NCBI GenBank assembly: GCA_003151275.1
Contig: PLXC01000120.1
Coordinates: 1 to 64,000, forward strand
DNA: 64,000 nucleotides
From: Candidatus Melainabacteria bacterium
GTDB taxonomy: Bacteria; Cyanobacteriota; Vampirovibrionia; Obscuribacterales; Obscuribacteraceae
Reading direction: 5' to 3'
Made by a program: the position numbers and the translations under genes. The notes beneath the pieces were generated by a model. It saw only the letters and a program-made list of their open reading frames with translations, was not told where the DNA came from and searched no databases. Below, in pieces: positions 27,428 to 36,122 of this stretch. Each line of letters opens with the position of its first letter. The stretch's first letter is position 1.

Positions 27428-28120
27428 TTAAAACGGTCGCGCCTCGCGCTCTATCCTTCCTCTACCGCGCTCAACTGACCAACTGATTGTGTCCGAGTTG
27501 GACTGAGAACGGGCGCAATGTTGGTCACCAAAATCGAATAAAGTTGCGAAGTATTTATTAGTTCCACAAATGATTGGGTGAGTCAGATTCTCGCTCTCTG
27601 GTGCAATTGACCAGCACTCACGGTAAGAAAGATGATCATCTTCGGAAATTTCAATCAGATTGTCGAACCTGTGAAACTGCCACTCTTCTCCCATGGCCAC
27701 TCGCCCACACACCCATGATTCCTTCATGACAAGCGAGCTAGTATTCGACATATTTACTTTGATGGACTGGTCCAAATGAGCCCCCTTCGCCAAGATTAGC
27801 GAGTGAGGCAAAAATTTCAATCCGCCGCTGCCTTGCAGTTCGATCGTGATCCGCAGGCAAGATGAGCCTGGATAGACCAAAGTAGCGCCCTGAGTACGCA
27901 ATTCCAGTCTGGCACTATCGGCAACATTGATGACAATCTCATGCAGATCATCTCCAAGCAATCCAGAAGACGGAGAGCGCAGAAATACTGTGGGGAAGTC
28001 GGCACCATCCAAATACAAAGGCTTGGACAGCTGTAACGGCGTCTGACTATACTGGTCGACTACGACGGAGCGATTTCCCCGCCGCTCAATTTGCAAGTGC
28101 GCGATGCCCCGGTTGGCCAC
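27428..28120 (-). CDS. ureD: Urease accessory protein UreD
   Basis: A 230-residue protein of the UreD/UreH family, which binds urease apoprotein and, with UreF and UreG, guides nickel and CO2 into the active site. Recognisable segments are SPSSGLLGDDLHEIVINVAD, QGATLVYPGSSCLRITIEL and LKFLPHSLILAKGAHLDQS. The GTG start at 28120 shares one base with the ureG stop (TAGTG), so the two are translationally coupled. Length is slightly shorter than usual (about 270), mainly at the C-terminus. Confidence 0.92.
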   Translation of the reverse strand: MANRGIAHLQIERRGNRSVVVDQYSQTPLQLSKPLYLDGADFPTVFLRSPSSGLLGDDLHEIVINVADSARLELRTQGATLVYPGSSCLRITIELQGSGGLKFLPHSLILAKGAHLDQSIKVNMSNTSSLVMKESWVCGRVAMGEEWQFHRFDNLIEISEDDHLSYRECWSIAPESENLTHPIICGTNKYFATLFDFGDQHCARSQSNSDTISWSVERGRGRIEREARPF

Positions 28121-28767
28121 TAGTTTGTTTGGAACATGACGTTGCGATCAATCCACTCTAGAATTGACTCCACACCGTCACCATGTCGCAGAGAGGAAAA
28201 AATGAACGGACGCTCTTTGCGCATAAGCTTGGCGTCTCTTTCCATAACCGATAAATCTGCCCCTACATATGGTGCCAAGTCTATCTTGTTTATAATGAGC
28301 AGATCAGACTTCGTGATTGCCGGACCTCCCTTTCGAGGAATTTTGTCTCCGCCTGCCACGTCGATTACATAGATAAAGGAGTCCACAAGTTCGGGACTAA
28401 ACGTCGCGGAAAGGTTGTCGCCACCTGATTCTAGAAAAATGAGATCAGGAGAAAATTCAGCTTCTAGTTTTTCCAAGGCATCGATGTTTAGAGAAGCATC
28501 TTCTCTTATGGCGGTATGAGGGCAACCACCCGTCTCGACTCCGGTTATTCGCTGCGCCGGAAGCGCCTTTTTTCGAACCAGGAATTCCGCATCCTCTTTT
28601 GTGTAAATATCATTCGTTACAACTGCTAACGAATATTTACCTGCGAGTCCTTTACACAACACCTCAACAAGCGCTGTTTTACCGGATCCGACCGGTCCGC
28701 CGATACCAACTCGTACTGTATTGTGTTGAGCCAATTTAGGAACCTCATAGTTGCAAACAAATATCAT
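28120..28767 (-). CDS. ureG: Urease accessory GTPase UreG
   Basis: A SIMIBI-class GTPase that powers nickel insertion into urease. Motifs: P-loop [23 protein letters not shown], the metal-binding CPH of [30 protein letters not shown], and [13 protein letters not shown] for guanine recognition. The start is uncertain: ATG at 28767 is used here, GTG at 28791 is possible, and a TTG at 28734 has the best ribosome site (GAGG eight bases upstream) and would give the usual short N-terminus. It is transcribed away from ureA. Confidence 0.95.
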   Translation of the reverse strand: MIFVCNYEVPKLAQHNTVRVGIGGPVGSGKTALVEVLCKGLAGKYSLAVVTNDIYTKEDAEFLVRKKALPAQRITGVETGGCPHTAIREDASLNIDALEKLEAEFSPDLIFLESGGDNLSATFSPELVDSFIYVIDVAGGDKIPRKGGPAITKSDLLIINKIDLAPYVGADLSVMERDAKLMRKERPFIFSSLRHGDGVESILEWIDRNVMFQTN

Positions 28768-28792
28768 ATAGAATTTGATAGAAGTTTCCACT

Positions 28793-28823
28793 CTCCAAAT
28801 GCTCGCGCGCGAATAATTTGGAG
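28793..28823. promoter_or_regulatory. Inverted repeat between divergent ureG and ureA
   Basis: CTCCAAAT and ATTTGGAG form a perfect 8-base inverted repeat with a 15-base spacer, in the only intergenic space shared by the two urease operons. It is placed to act as an operator for both. It does not match the GTA-N8-TAC pattern of NtcA. If ureG starts at the GTG at 28791, its Shine-Dalgarno would lie in the left arm. Confidence 0.5.
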
Positions 28824-28830
28824 ATCACCT

Positions 28831-28846
28831 CGGGTCTGGAGACCCG
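28831..28846 (+). promoter_or_regulatory. Hairpin in ureA leader
   Basis: CGGGTC-TGGA-GACCCG is a perfect six-pair hairpin ending 18 bases before the ureA ATG. No T run follows, so it is not a terminator. It could affect translation or mRNA stability, or be part of an operator. Confidence 0.4.
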
Positions 28847-28864
28847 CGCTCCTGCAATCGACTC

Positions 28865-29167
28865 ATGCATATAACAAAACACGAACAAGACAAACTCATG
28901 ACATTCCTGGCCGCGCAACTCGCGGAACGTCGTATGGCCAGAGGGCTCAAGCTTAACTATCCAGAGGCCATAGCCTTACTCAGCTTCGCTGTGATGGAAG
29001 GGGCGCGAGATGGAAAGTCCGTGGCATCCCTAATGAGCGATGGATTGAAAATCCTCAAACGCGAAGATGTTATGGAAGGCGTGCCCGAAATGATTAACGA
29101 ACTACAAGTCGAAGCTACATTTCCCGATGGAACGAAACTAGTTACTTTGCACGATCCAATTCGTTAA
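28865..29167 (+). CDS. ureA: Urease gamma subunit UreA
   Basis: A 100-residue protein, exactly the usual length. Family sequence is seen throughout: [51 protein letters not shown] and a C-terminal [13 protein letters not shown]. It is a structural subunit of the cytoplasmic nickel enzyme that hydrolyses urea to ammonia and carbamate. Normally ureB follows at once; here a mobile element of about 1.45 kb separates them. Confidence 0.96.
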   Translation: MHITKHEQDKLMTFLAAQLAERRMARGLKLNYPEAIALLSFAVMEGARDGKSVASLMSDGLKILKREDVMEGVPEMINELQVEATFPDGTKLVTLHDPIR

Positions 29168-29201
29168 TAATATGGAGCGCACGTATCCTGCGTGCTTCGA
29201 A

Positions 29202-29411
29202 TTACCGAATGCACAGTAAAGCCCGGGCCCGGTCTTTCTCGCCGTCAAATTCTATTAAGTCTGCTTCGAAGTCATTGCATACGGTTTTAAGCACATTCTC
29301 CATTCGATCAAGAATGGTCTTTGTGAAAAAACGACGACGATATTTTGTCACGAAGACCAACTGCACATGAAGATTAAAAACACAGTGACGGCCTGTGCGA
29401 ATTTCATTTGT
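29202..29411 (-). pseudogene. Truncated IS200-type transposase tnpA
   Basis: The reverse frame reads RTGRHCVFNLHVQLVFVTKY, then RRRFFTKTILDRM and FEADLIEFDGEKDRARALL, before TAA. This is the N-terminal half of a Y1 (HUH) transposase. The HUH histidines, usually in a DHVHLLV segment, are replaced (DRARALL), and the catalytic tyrosine half is absent. There is no in-frame start codon near the expected N-terminus. Inactive. Confidence 0.85.
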
Positions 29412-29442
29412 GTTTTGTATAGACCAAGCATATCATAAGGTT

Positions 29443-30600
29443 ATGATATTAAGAAAAGGCTATCGTTTTTTATTGAACCCAACTGCTGAACAAGCAGAAA
29501 TGTTTTGCCGCTTCGCAGGTTCTTCTAGGTTTGTTTGGAATAAGGCGTTGGAGTGCCAAAAGAATTGCGTCGAAAATGGAAAAGGCGTATTTAGCTATGC
29601 GGAAATTTGCGGTCGTTTAGTTAAGTGGAAAGACGAATTTCATTTCTTGAAAGAAGTGCATTCTCAGCCGTTGCAGCAATCTGTGAAAGATTTATCTTTG
29701 GCTCTGAAAAATTGTTTCGATGGCACCAAGGGCTTTCCTAAGTTCAAGAAAAAGGGCGAAGATGACGCGTTTCGATTTCCACAGGGGACAAAGTTAGAAA
29801 ACAAAAAAGTGTACCTGCCAAAGATCGGTTGGGTAAAGTTCAGGAAGAGTCAAGAAATCGAAGGCATGATCAAGAATGTGACAGTAAGCCGATCGATAGG
29901 CAAATGGTTTGTCTCGATTCAGGTTGAAATGGAAGTGCAGGATCCTGTGCATCCATCGAGAAATGAGGTCGGCATCGATATGGGTGTGACCAGATTTGCC
30001 ACTTTGTCTGACGGCACCTTTGTGGCTCCAATCAACAGTCTTGGCAAAGTAAAAGAGAAGCTAGCGCGCGCGCAACGGAAATTATTTAAGAAGCAAAAGT
30101 ATTCAAATAATTGGCGCAAACAAAAGCGCAAGGTGCAACTAATTCATTCGAAGATTGCGCATTTTCGAAAAGACTTTCTGCATAAACTGACCAGTTCGAT
30201 CAGCAAGAATCACGCGATTATCGTTCTGGAAGATTTGAAAGTGAAGAATATGAGTGCGTCAGCGAAAGGGACGATTGAAGAGCCCGGAAAAAATGTGAAA
30301 GCGAAATCAGGGCTGAACAGATCGATATTAGATCAGGGCTGGTACGAATTTCGAAGGCAGCTGGAATACAAGCAACAGTGGAGAGGCGGACAAGTTATTC
30401 TTATAAATCCGTCGTACACAAGCTTGCAATGTTCAAAGTGCCACCACCGAGCCAAAGAAAACAGAGCTAGTCAAGCAGATTTTAAGTGTGTCATGTGTCA
30501 TCATCAAGAGCATGCCGACCTGAATGCAGCAAAAAATATTCTAGCGGCGGGGCGCGCCGTGCAAGCCTGCGGAGATATTATTAAGCAGATTGCTGCTTAA
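29443..30600 (+). CDS. tnpB: TnpB RNA-guided nuclease (IS605 OrfB)
   Basis: A 385-residue protein, within the usual TnpB size. I chose the ATG at 29443 ([14 protein letters not shown], the standard start); the frame extends 16 codons upstream. RuvC residues are intact: Asp179 in [10 protein letters not shown], Glu263 in [10 protein letters not shown], and Asp359 in [11 protein letters not shown]. The zinc ribbon has Cys330/Cys333 (CSKC) and Cys349/Cys352 (CVMC). TnpB proteins cut DNA guided by an RNA made from the 3' end of their own gene and the right end of the element, which helps keep the element in place. Here the guide would come from the ureB leader side. Confidence 0.95.
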   Translation: MILRKGYRFLLNPTAEQAEMFCRFAGSSRFVWNKALECQKNCVENGKGVFSYAEICGRLVKWKDEFHFLKEVHSQPLQQSVKDLSLALKNCFDGTKGFPKFKKKGEDDAFRFPQGTKLENKKVYLPKIGWVKFRKSQEIEGMIKNVTVSRSIGKWFVSIQVEMEVQDPVHPSRNEVGIDMGVTRFATLSDGTFVAPINSLGKVKEKLARAQRKLFKKQKYSNNWRKQKRKVQLIHSKIAHFRKDFLHKLTSSISKNHAIIVLEDLKVKNMSASAKGTIEEPGKNVKAKSGLNRSILDQGWYEFRRQLEYKQQWRGGQVILINPSYTSLQCSKCHHRAKENRASQADFKCVMCHHQEHADLNAAKNILAAGRAVQACGDIIKQIAA

Positions 30601-30644
30601 GCCCAGGAATCTCTCGTCCATACAAGGGCGGAGAGGACGTCAAG
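30601..30644 (+). other. IS right end / probable end of TnpB guide-RNA scaffold
   Basis: CTCTC at 30611-30615 and GAGAG at 30631-30635, with two more pairs inside, form an imperfect hairpin; GACGTCAA follows. This is the layout of IS605-family right ends, where the guide RNA scaffold ends and the guide begins with flanking DNA. If the boundary is right, the guide would be ureB leader and start sequence. The ureB ribosome site (AAGGAGAG) begins right at the boundary. Confidence 0.5.
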
Positions 30645-30652
30645 GAGAGAAC

Positions 30653-31021
30653 ATGATTCCAGGTGAGTACATCATTGCGAACGAACCGATCATCGCCAAT
30701 GCCGGCAGAAAGACAGTCAAGCTCACTGTCAAAAATGCGGGAGATCGGGCCATTCAGATCGGATCCCATTTTCACTTTTTCGAAGTGAATAAAGCAATGA
30801 AATTTGCGCGCGAAGAGGCACTTGGAATGCGGCTCAACATTCCATCCGGCACAGCCGTTCGCTTCGAACCTGGTCAGACCCAAGAGGTCGAACTTGTCGC
30901 TTTAGGCGGCACAAGCACCGTATATGGTTTCAACAGCTTGTGTGAGGGCGATCTGACAAAACAAGAAGTACGAGATCAGAGCTTGCGCAACGTCAAAGAG
31001 TTTTGTGATGACATCCGCTAA
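30653..31021 (+). CDS. ureB: Urease beta subunit UreB
   Basis: A 122-residue protein from the ATG at 30653 behind AAGGAGAGAAC; the frame upstream is mobile-element sequence. Family motifs: [40 protein letters not shown], and [20 protein letters not shown]. It forms the (UreABC)3 core with UreA and UreC. The C-terminus is longer than the minimum and ends in a charged helix. Its last bases overlap ureF. Confidence 0.95.
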   Translation: MIPGEYIIANEPIIANAGRKTVKLTVKNAGDRAIQIGSHFHFFEVNKAMKFAREEALGMRLNIPSGTAVRFEPGQTQEVELVALGGTSTVYGFNSLCEGDLTKQEVRDQSLRNVKEFCDDIR

Positions 31022-31673
31022 GGCACTGCTTCGCCTGTTGCAGTTGTGCGATTCATCGTTTCCGATTGGAGCATATTCTCATTCGTGGGCAATGGAAACG
31101 TGGACACAAAGAGAACAGTTCCGGAATGCAAAAGACGTCGAAAATGCAATCGGCGCACTTTTGCGTTTCTCAATTTCCCCCAAGGAAGGAGCGGCCCTGA
31201 GGTTCGCCTATGAGTACGCCTGCGCAGATAACAGCGAGAAGTTTCAATCGCTCAATACGCTGCTCACTGCGAGCAATTGGGCGCAGGAAATCCACACCGC
31301 GTCACTGTCTCTCGGTGAACGACTGAAAGTATTGGCGCAAAAGCTTGGTTGGGTAAAAGAAATGCCGACCGGTCCTTCGCATCATTGTGCTGCGTTTGGA
31401 TGGCTGAGCGCTAAGCTTTCCATAGAGTTAAAAGACGCTGTCACTGCTTATCTGTCGACATCCGTATCTTCTCAGACTTCAGCCTGCATCAAGTTAGTGC
31501 CTCTCGGGCACACCGATGGGCAGAAAATTATTACCAATCTAGCCGGCCTCGTCGAGTCGGAAGCCGAGGCGATTTGCTTGTCTAAAGAGCTGCGCATATC
31601 TAGCTTTGCGCCCATGCAAGAATGGGCTTCCTTTGAACATGAACGACTATATTCCAGGCTGTTTCAATCTTAG
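31008..31673 (+). CDS. ureF: Urease accessory protein UreF
   Basis: A 221-residue all-helical protein. ATG at 31008 is used (a GTG lies one codon earlier), overlapping ureB by 14 bases. Family segments: [20 protein letters not shown] near the start and a C-terminal [20 protein letters not shown]. UreF bridges UreD-bound urease and the UreG GTPase. Placing ureF between ureB and ureC is unusual; the common order is ABC followed by EFG. Confidence 0.92.
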   Translation: MTSAKALLRLLQLCDSSFPIGAYSHSWAMETWTQREQFRNAKDVENAIGALLRFSISPKEGAALRFAYEYACADNSEKFQSLNTLLTASNWAQEIHTASLSLGERLKVLAQKLGWVKEMPTGPSHHCAAFGWLSAKLSIELKDAVTAYLSTSVSSQTSACIKLVPLGHTDGQKIITNLAGLVESEAEAICLSKELRISSFAPMQEWASFEHERLYSRLFQS

Positions 31674-31681
31674 GTGAAAGA

Positions 31682-33400
31682 ATGACCCTCGAAATATCAC
31701 GAGAAAAATATGTCTCTCTCTATGGTCCAACCAAAGGCGATCGCGTCAGACTAGCAGACACCGATCTGATTATCGAGGTCGAAGAAGATCGCACCACATA
31801 TGGTGAAGAGATCAAATTTGGTGGTGGCAAAACAATTCGCGACGGTATGGGCCAAGATCCTCACGCCATGAGTAATGAAGGGGCGCTAGATCTGGTCATC
31901 ACCAATGCCTTGATTCTGGACTGGTGGGGCATTTGCAAGGCCGACATCGGCATAAAGGCCGGCAGGATCGTCGGCATCGGCAAAGCCGGCAATCCAAAAA
32001 TACAGGACGGCGTCACGGTCGGGATGACCGTCGGAGCTTCGACAGAAGTGCTTGCAGGTGAACACACGATCGTGACAGCTGGAGGAATAGACACACATGT
32101 CCACTTTATCTGTCCCGACCTCTGCACCACGGCTATCTCAACAGGTCTGACGACCCTACTGGGAGGAGGCACCGGTCCCAATACTGGCACCAATGCCACC
32201 ACATGCACACCAGGGGCATGGAACTTGGGCATGATGTATCAGGCTGCCGAGGCGTTCAGCGTCAATTTAGGTTTTTTTGGCAAAGGCAACTGCAGCAGCG
32301 CCGAACCTCTCAAGGAACAGATCGAGGCTGGCGCCTGCGGTCTAAAAATGCACGAAGATTGGGGCAGCACGCCTGCCGTAATCGATAACTGCATCACAGT
32401 TTGTCATCACTACGACGTGCAGCCAACCATCCACACTGACACGATCAATGAGTCCGGCTTCGTCGAAGATACGATCAAAGCCATAGGCGGACGCACGATC
32501 CACGCCTTTCATACTGAGGGTGCGGGCGGAGGACACGCTCCGGACATCATCAAAATCGCAGGTGAAATGAATGTCCTTCCCAGTTCAACCAATCCCACCA
32601 GACCGTTCACCGTCAACACAATCCAGGAGCATCTCGATATGCTCATGGTCTGCCACCACTTAAGCAGTTCAGTGCCCGAAGATATAGCCTTTGCAGAATC
32701 ACGCATCAGAGCGCAAACAATTGCTGCCGAGGACATTTTGCATGACATGGGTGTGATCTCAATGTTCTCCTCTGACTCCCAAGCGATGGGACGAATCGGA
32801 GAGGTGATCATTCGCACGTGGCAAACAGCCGACAAAATGAAGAAACAGAAAGGTCCGCTTCCTGAAGACAGCGACCGAAATGACAACTTCCGCGCCAAGC
32901 GTTATATCGCCAAATACACGATCAATCCTGCCATCACGCATGGGATTTCGCATGTAGTCGGCTCAGTCGCGGTCGGAAAGTTTGCCGATCTGGTTTTATG
33001 GAAACCGCAGTTTTTTGGTGTGCGTCCAGAAATCGTCATCAAAGGCGGAGCAATAGCCTATGCCCAAATGGGTGATCCCAACGCATCCATACCAACGCCA
33101 CAGCCCGTTCTCCCTCGCCCGATGTTTGGTGCCTTCGGAAAGGCGTTAAGTCGAACGAGCCTCTTGTTCATGTCCGCCGCGGGCATCAACAACGATGTAC
33201 CTAAGAAACTGGGACTTTCGAAAGTGGTCGAGGCCGTTTCTCAATGTAGCGCTTTAACCAAACGCGACATGAAACTAAATGGCGAAACACCGGTGATAGA
33301 GGTAAATCCAGAGACTTATGAAGTGCGGGCGAATGGTGAGGTGCTTTGGTGCGAACCCGCGCAAACCTTATCGCTCGCTCAACGATACTTTCTTTTCTAA
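31682..33400 (+). CDS. ureC: Urease alpha (catalytic) subunit UreC
   Basis: A 572-residue protein, normal length. All active-site residues are present, each five positions later than in the Klebsiella enzyme: His139 and His141 ([11 protein letters not shown]), carbamylated Lys222 (GLKMHEDWG), His251 ([13 protein letters not shown]), His277 ([16 protein letters not shown]), flap Cys324 (MVCHHL) and Asp365 ([14 protein letters not shown]). It should be a working nickel hydrolase if accessory proteins deliver Ni. It lies eight bases after ureF, with GTGAAAG as the ribosome site. Confidence 0.97.
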   Translation: MTLEISREKYVSLYGPTKGDRVRLADTDLIIEVEEDRTTYGEEIKFGGGKTIRDGMGQDPHAMSNEGALDLVITNALILDWWGICKADIGIKAGRIVGIGKAGNPKIQDGVTVGMTVGASTEVLAGEHTIVTAGGIDTHVHFICPDLCTTAISTGLTTLLGGGTGPNTGTNATTCTPGAWNLGMMYQAAEAFSVNLGFFGKGNCSSAEPLKEQIEAGACGLKMHEDWGSTPAVIDNCITVCHHYDVQPTIHTDTINESGFVEDTIKAIGGRTIHAFHTEGAGGGHAPDIIKIAGEMNVLPSSTNPTRPFTVNTIQEHLDMLMVCHHLSSSVPEDIAFAESRIRAQTIAAEDILHDMGVISMFSSDSQAMGRIGEVIIRTWQTADKMKKQKGPLPEDSDRNDNFRAKRYIAKYTINPAITHGISHVVGSVAVGKFADLVLWKPQFFGVRPEIVIKGGAIAYAQMGDPNASIPTPQPVLPRPMFGAFGKALSRTSLLFMSAAGINNDVPKKLGLSKVVEAVSQCSALTKRDMKLNGETPVIEVNPETYEVRANGEVLWCEPAQTLSLAQRYFLF

Positions 33401-33416
33401 AGCAGGAGTCCAAAAA

Positions 33417-33854
33417 ATGCCACTTCTCATCAAAGATCTCCCGAGCGCCACTCCTAATCAAGTTGCGAACGAATACGTGCCAATGAAGTGGCATGAGCGG
33501 AGGCAGCCGCGGCGAAAGTATGTCACTGACAAAGGAAAAGAAGTGGACCTAGCGTTGCCGCGCGGAACGATTCTTAGCGACGGCATGATCATTTATGCAA
33601 ACGATCAAACCGTTATCGCCGTCAGGGCAGAGTCCGAGCCTGTCCTTGTAATTCGGCCAGTCGATCATTTGCAGACCTGCATCGCCGCGCACAACTTGGG
33701 CAATTGGCATCGTTCAATGCAAGTCACCGCGGATGGTGAACTTATCGCGGAAGAGGATGGCCCTCTTCGTGAACGCCTGCACAAAATCAACATTCCCTTC
33801 GCTAGCGAAACGCGAGTCTTCCAGCCAACCTTGGCAGTGTCGGCACATGACTAA
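33417..33854 (+). CDS. ureE: Urease accessory nickel metallochaperone UreE
   Basis: A 145-residue protein from the ATG at 33417 behind AGCAGGAG; the longer frame is inside ureC. The N-terminal peptide-binding domain (PRRKYVTDKGKEVDLALPRG) is followed by the metal-binding domain with AAHNLGNWHRSMQV, a variant of the usual LGNRH motif. There is no His-rich C-terminal tail, so nickel storage capacity is likely small. The end overlaps the next gene by eight bases. Confidence 0.9.
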   Translation: MPLLIKDLPSATPNQVANEYVPMKWHERRQPRRKYVTDKGKEVDLALPRGTILSDGMIIYANDQTVIAVRAESEPVLVIRPVDHLQTCIAAHNLGNWHRSMQVTADGELIAEEDGPLRERLHKINIPFASETRVFQPTLAVSAHD

Positions 33855-34590
33855 TTCTCTCTTCAAACCAATAATGGCCCTTGTCCTGATTGTCCCATTG
33901 CTTGTCACAACGGCGTGCTCGCAAGTAAAACCGCCAAGTCCGCCAGCCCCGCCAACCCAGCCGCAGCTGTGGGGAATAGCTTGTCCAGCTCTTCTCGATG
34001 AAGCGAACGGCAGCAATCATGATCAGCTACCAACAAGAGAAATGACCCCAGCGAACATTTCTAAACAGAAGGAATTGCTAGATAAATGGTGGGGCGTTCG
34101 AAGCAGAGACGACCTGCTCCATACCCTTAAGTGGATTGAGTATGGCGGCCATCGCCGATCTTTCAACGACGTTTGCAAAGCTGTCGAAGCAAATGATCCG
34201 AAACAGTTGGCCAAGGTGCAAGCAAGCCTAAGAAAAAACGACGCCCAATTTGCCGTCATGTGCAAAATTTGTTCTACCAATCACAAGCAACTCGGTTCCA
34301 AAAGCCTTATGGGCTGGGACTATTGCCGATACATCGATCTTTGTAGGTGGGGATTTGAAGCAGGTTACATAACAGAAGCGGAAGCCTGGGGATATATTAT
34401 GCCAGCGGCGAAACTACTTCAGACGACTTTTGATTCGTGGCAAGATCTCGGACACAATTACATAATTGGCCGACAGTTTTGGAAGATCAGCCTTGCCAAA
34501 GACGAACAAATGGCAGAGTCATTCCAAACGTTAACCACCGAATTGGACAGTCCCTGGAATAAGCTACCCTGGACTTTGTCTCTACCGTAA
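33847..34590 (+). CDS. DUF1266 domain lipoprotein
   Basis: A 247-residue protein. I chose the ATG at 33847, overlapping ureE by eight bases. It has a lipoprotein signal (ALVLIVPLLVTTACS). A Pro-rich linker leads to a DUF1266 domain: WWGVRSRDDLLHTLKWIEYG, GWDYCRYIDLCRWGFEAGYI, TEAEAWGYIMPAAKLLQ and DSWQDLGHNYIIGRQFW. DUF1266 proteins have no known activity. Its place as a coupled last gene of the urease operon suggests a urea- or nitrogen-linked role at the envelope, but this is context only. Confidence 0.85.
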   Translation: MTNSLFKPIMALVLIVPLLVTTACSQVKPPSPPAPPTQPQLWGIACPALLDEANGSNHDQLPTREMTPANISKQKELLDKWWGVRSRDDLLHTLKWIEYGGHRRSFNDVCKAVEANDPKQLAKVQASLRKNDAQFAVMCKICSTNHKQLGSKSLMGWDYCRYIDLCRWGFEAGYITEAEAWGYIMPAAKLLQTTFDSWQDLGHNYIIGRQFWKISLAKDEQMAESFQTLTTELDSPWNKLPWTLSLP

Positions 34591-34607
34591 CGGGATAGCT
34601 AAGCGTT

Positions 34608-34676
34608 CTACTTCTTGTCCTGAGTGGGGTCGCCACCAGTGAAACTCACACAAAATGCCTGATTCTGCAAATAGCG
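34608..34676 (-). pseudogene. Duplicated C-terminal tail of the holin-like gene, after its stop
   Basis: In the same frame, right after the TGA of the 34677-35069 gene, 22 codons read RYLQNQAFCVSFTGGDPTQ plus DKK and then TAG. They end in almost the same words as the gene itself (TGGDPTQYKKG). So the 3' end was duplicated, and the second copy is now outside the frame's stop. TGA readthrough is possible but there is no specific support for it. Confidence 0.55.
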
Positions 34677-35069
34677 TCAGCCCTTTTTATACTGGGTCGG
34701 ATCGCCACCAGTGCAGATGCCAATCAACAACATCAACAAACCGCCTTCAATTGCAGGCACCCAGCCGTGGATGGTGAGCGTCTGCGGCATGAAATCTGCC
34801 ATCAACTTTAGTGTGACAGCCGGCAAAAGCCAAAATCCGAGCAGCCAAAGCGGCACTAGAACAAGCAATGCCATTCCCAAACTGGTGACTGTCAAAACCG
34901 CGCTGATAGCAATTGCTATCACTTCAACCAGCCATCCAAAAATTCCAAAGAGCGCTGCGGCTATAAAAACGTGAGTGAATCCGCCATGCACATCAATGCC
35001 TGGTATCTTCGGAAAAATGAAATAAAAGGCGAGGGCGATCAGCAGCACTCGAAACAAAATTCTTTTCAC
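34677..35069 (-). CDS. Phage-holin-IV/YvlD-like membrane protein
   Basis: A 130-residue integral membrane protein with four hydrophobic segments. The layout (short N-terminal TM, PGIDVHGGF, then VFIAAALFGIFGWLVEVIAI, TSLGMALLVLVPLWLLGFWLL, and a final TM) matches the YvlD/superfamily-IV holin-like proteins found in many bacteria. Despite the name, most are chromosomal proteins of unknown function. No lysis genes are nearby. Confidence 0.7.
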   Translation of the reverse strand: MKRILFRVLLIALAFYFIFPKIPGIDVHGGFTHVFIAAALFGIFGWLVEVIAIAISAVLTVTSLGMALLVLVPLWLLGFWLLPAVTLKLMADFMPQTLTIHGWVPAIEGGLLMLLIGICTGGDPTQYKKG

Positions 35070-35094
35070 ACGTCTTCCTCTTGAGTTATTCGCT

Positions 35095-35206
35095 GACTAA
35101 AGTCCAGTTGCCTGTTGCTAACTAAAAGCCGGTTGCTTGCTGATGACTAAAATCCGGTTGCTTGCTGATGACTAAAATCCGGTTGCCTGTTGCTGGCTAA
35201 AAATCC
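35095..35206. repeat. Tandem repeat, about 4.4 copies of a 25-base unit
   Basis: The unit GACTAAAATCCGGTTGC plus TTGCTGAT is repeated with small changes between the holin-like gene and the next gene. The last partial copy supplies the stop codon (reverse of CTA) of the 35197-35922 gene. It could form weak stems but looks like a simple slippage array. Confidence 0.8.
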
Positions 35207-35922
35207 TTGCTATGCATTTCGAATTGCATGCCTTCAGTGTCAGTGCGCGCAGTACCAATATATCCCAGTTTACTGTTATGCATTTCGTAGTCGCCTGCCA
35301 TCGTCTTAGTTATTCGAGTGACGGTGTTATCTGGGCGATAAATGTCGTATTCATTTCCAGACACCTTTACCAACTTGCCGCGAGCGCCGTTCGGGTAAGC
35401 GACTATAAAGGTTTTGGGACCAGATGGCGCGATGATCGTGCCGTCGGCATAACCACCAACAATCTTTCCACTGTTGTCGGGATATTTGATCAGTGAAGCC
35501 TCACTGCCATCAATCATCTGCATCTCAAGCAAGGTGTAAGGCTTGTTTGTCGGTGCTTTCTTGTCGTATGGATCAAAATCTTTGGCCGAAAAGACGAACA
35601 TACTATCCTTGAGCATGCCGCTTGCATCCGTGCCCAGCTCTGATGTTAGTGCTTTGGCCAATAACCGAATCGGCCGAACTCCCTTTTTCTTTGGAGGCGG
35701 AGCGACCGTCGATAAATAAGCTTCGCAGGTTTTGACAGGGTCAGGGGCGGCAGGATCGACCGGGGCAGCGGCAGCGGGTGTAACGACAGTAGTAGGGGGA
35801 GCAGCAGTCGTCGGTGGCGAAGCAATCGCCTTAACTTGCTCGGCTGCAGGAGCACAAGTCACAGATGCCACACTTGAAATGAGTGTCAGCGCAGAAAAAA
35901 CTATCCAACTTGAACGAAGCAT
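35197..35922 (-). CDS. Secreted protein of unknown function
   Basis: A 241-residue protein with a signal peptide (SWIVFSALTLISSVASVT to APAAE), an Ala/Pro/Thr-rich linker to residue 62, and a C-terminal beta-rich region. That region holds repeated 20-24-residue strands such as SGKIVGGYADGTIIAPSGPK, TFIVAYPNGARGKLVKV, and DYEMHNSKLGYIGTARTD, reminiscent of toast-rack or MORN-like hairpins. No enzyme residues. Extracytoplasmic, function unknown. Confidence 0.6.
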   Translation of the reverse strand: MLRSSWIVFSALTLISSVASVTCAPAAEQVKAIASPPTTAAPPTTVVTPAAAAPVDPAAPDPVKTCEAYLSTVAPPPKKKGVRPIRLLAKALTSELGTDASGMLKDSMFVFSAKDFDPYDKKAPTNKPYTLLEMQMIDGSEASLIKYPDNSGKIVGGYADGTIIAPSGPKTFIVAYPNGARGKLVKVSGNEYDIYRPDNTVTRITKTMAGDYEMHNSKLGYIGTARTDTEGMQFEMHSKDF

Positions 35923-36122
35923 TCCGCCTCCAGCTTTGAAACCAATCTACTAATGGGAATTCAGTATAGAACGGATTTCGAGACGACAGTGACGGCTCAA
36001 ATTGTCCGTGCAAGAAAAGTGCAAGAATTCCGCAATTCCCCTGCAAGAACGCTAGCTTATTATCCTCTCACAAGGTTGAAACGCTTCAACTCGGCAACTT
36101 GGTAAATAAGGGAGCAACTAAC

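Larger units (their letters stand above)
29172..30644 (+). mobile_element. IS200/IS605-family element inserted between ureA and ureB
   Basis: The insert holds a broken tnpA on the minus strand and an intact tnpB on the plus strand, in the divergent IS605 arrangement. The left end is probably near 29178-29194, where GCACG-TATCCTG-CGTGC can fold. The right end is the imperfect hairpin at 30611-30635 followed by GACGTCAA. Both ends are judged by eye. Such elements move as single strands without terminal inverted repeats or target duplications. With tnpA dead, it cannot move by itself, though a tnpA elsewhere could act on it. Confidence 0.75.

Noticed and set aside
31861..32898. Minus-strand frames opposite ureC
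   Set aside because: Shadows of a highly conserved catalytic subunit gene.
33318..33416. N-terminal extension of UreE into ureC
   Set aside because: The extension translates the end of ureC in another frame; a strong ribosome site precedes the ATG at 33417.
35095..35206. CRISPR-like array
   Set aside because: Units are contiguous degenerate repeats with no spacers of uniform length, and there are no cas genes.
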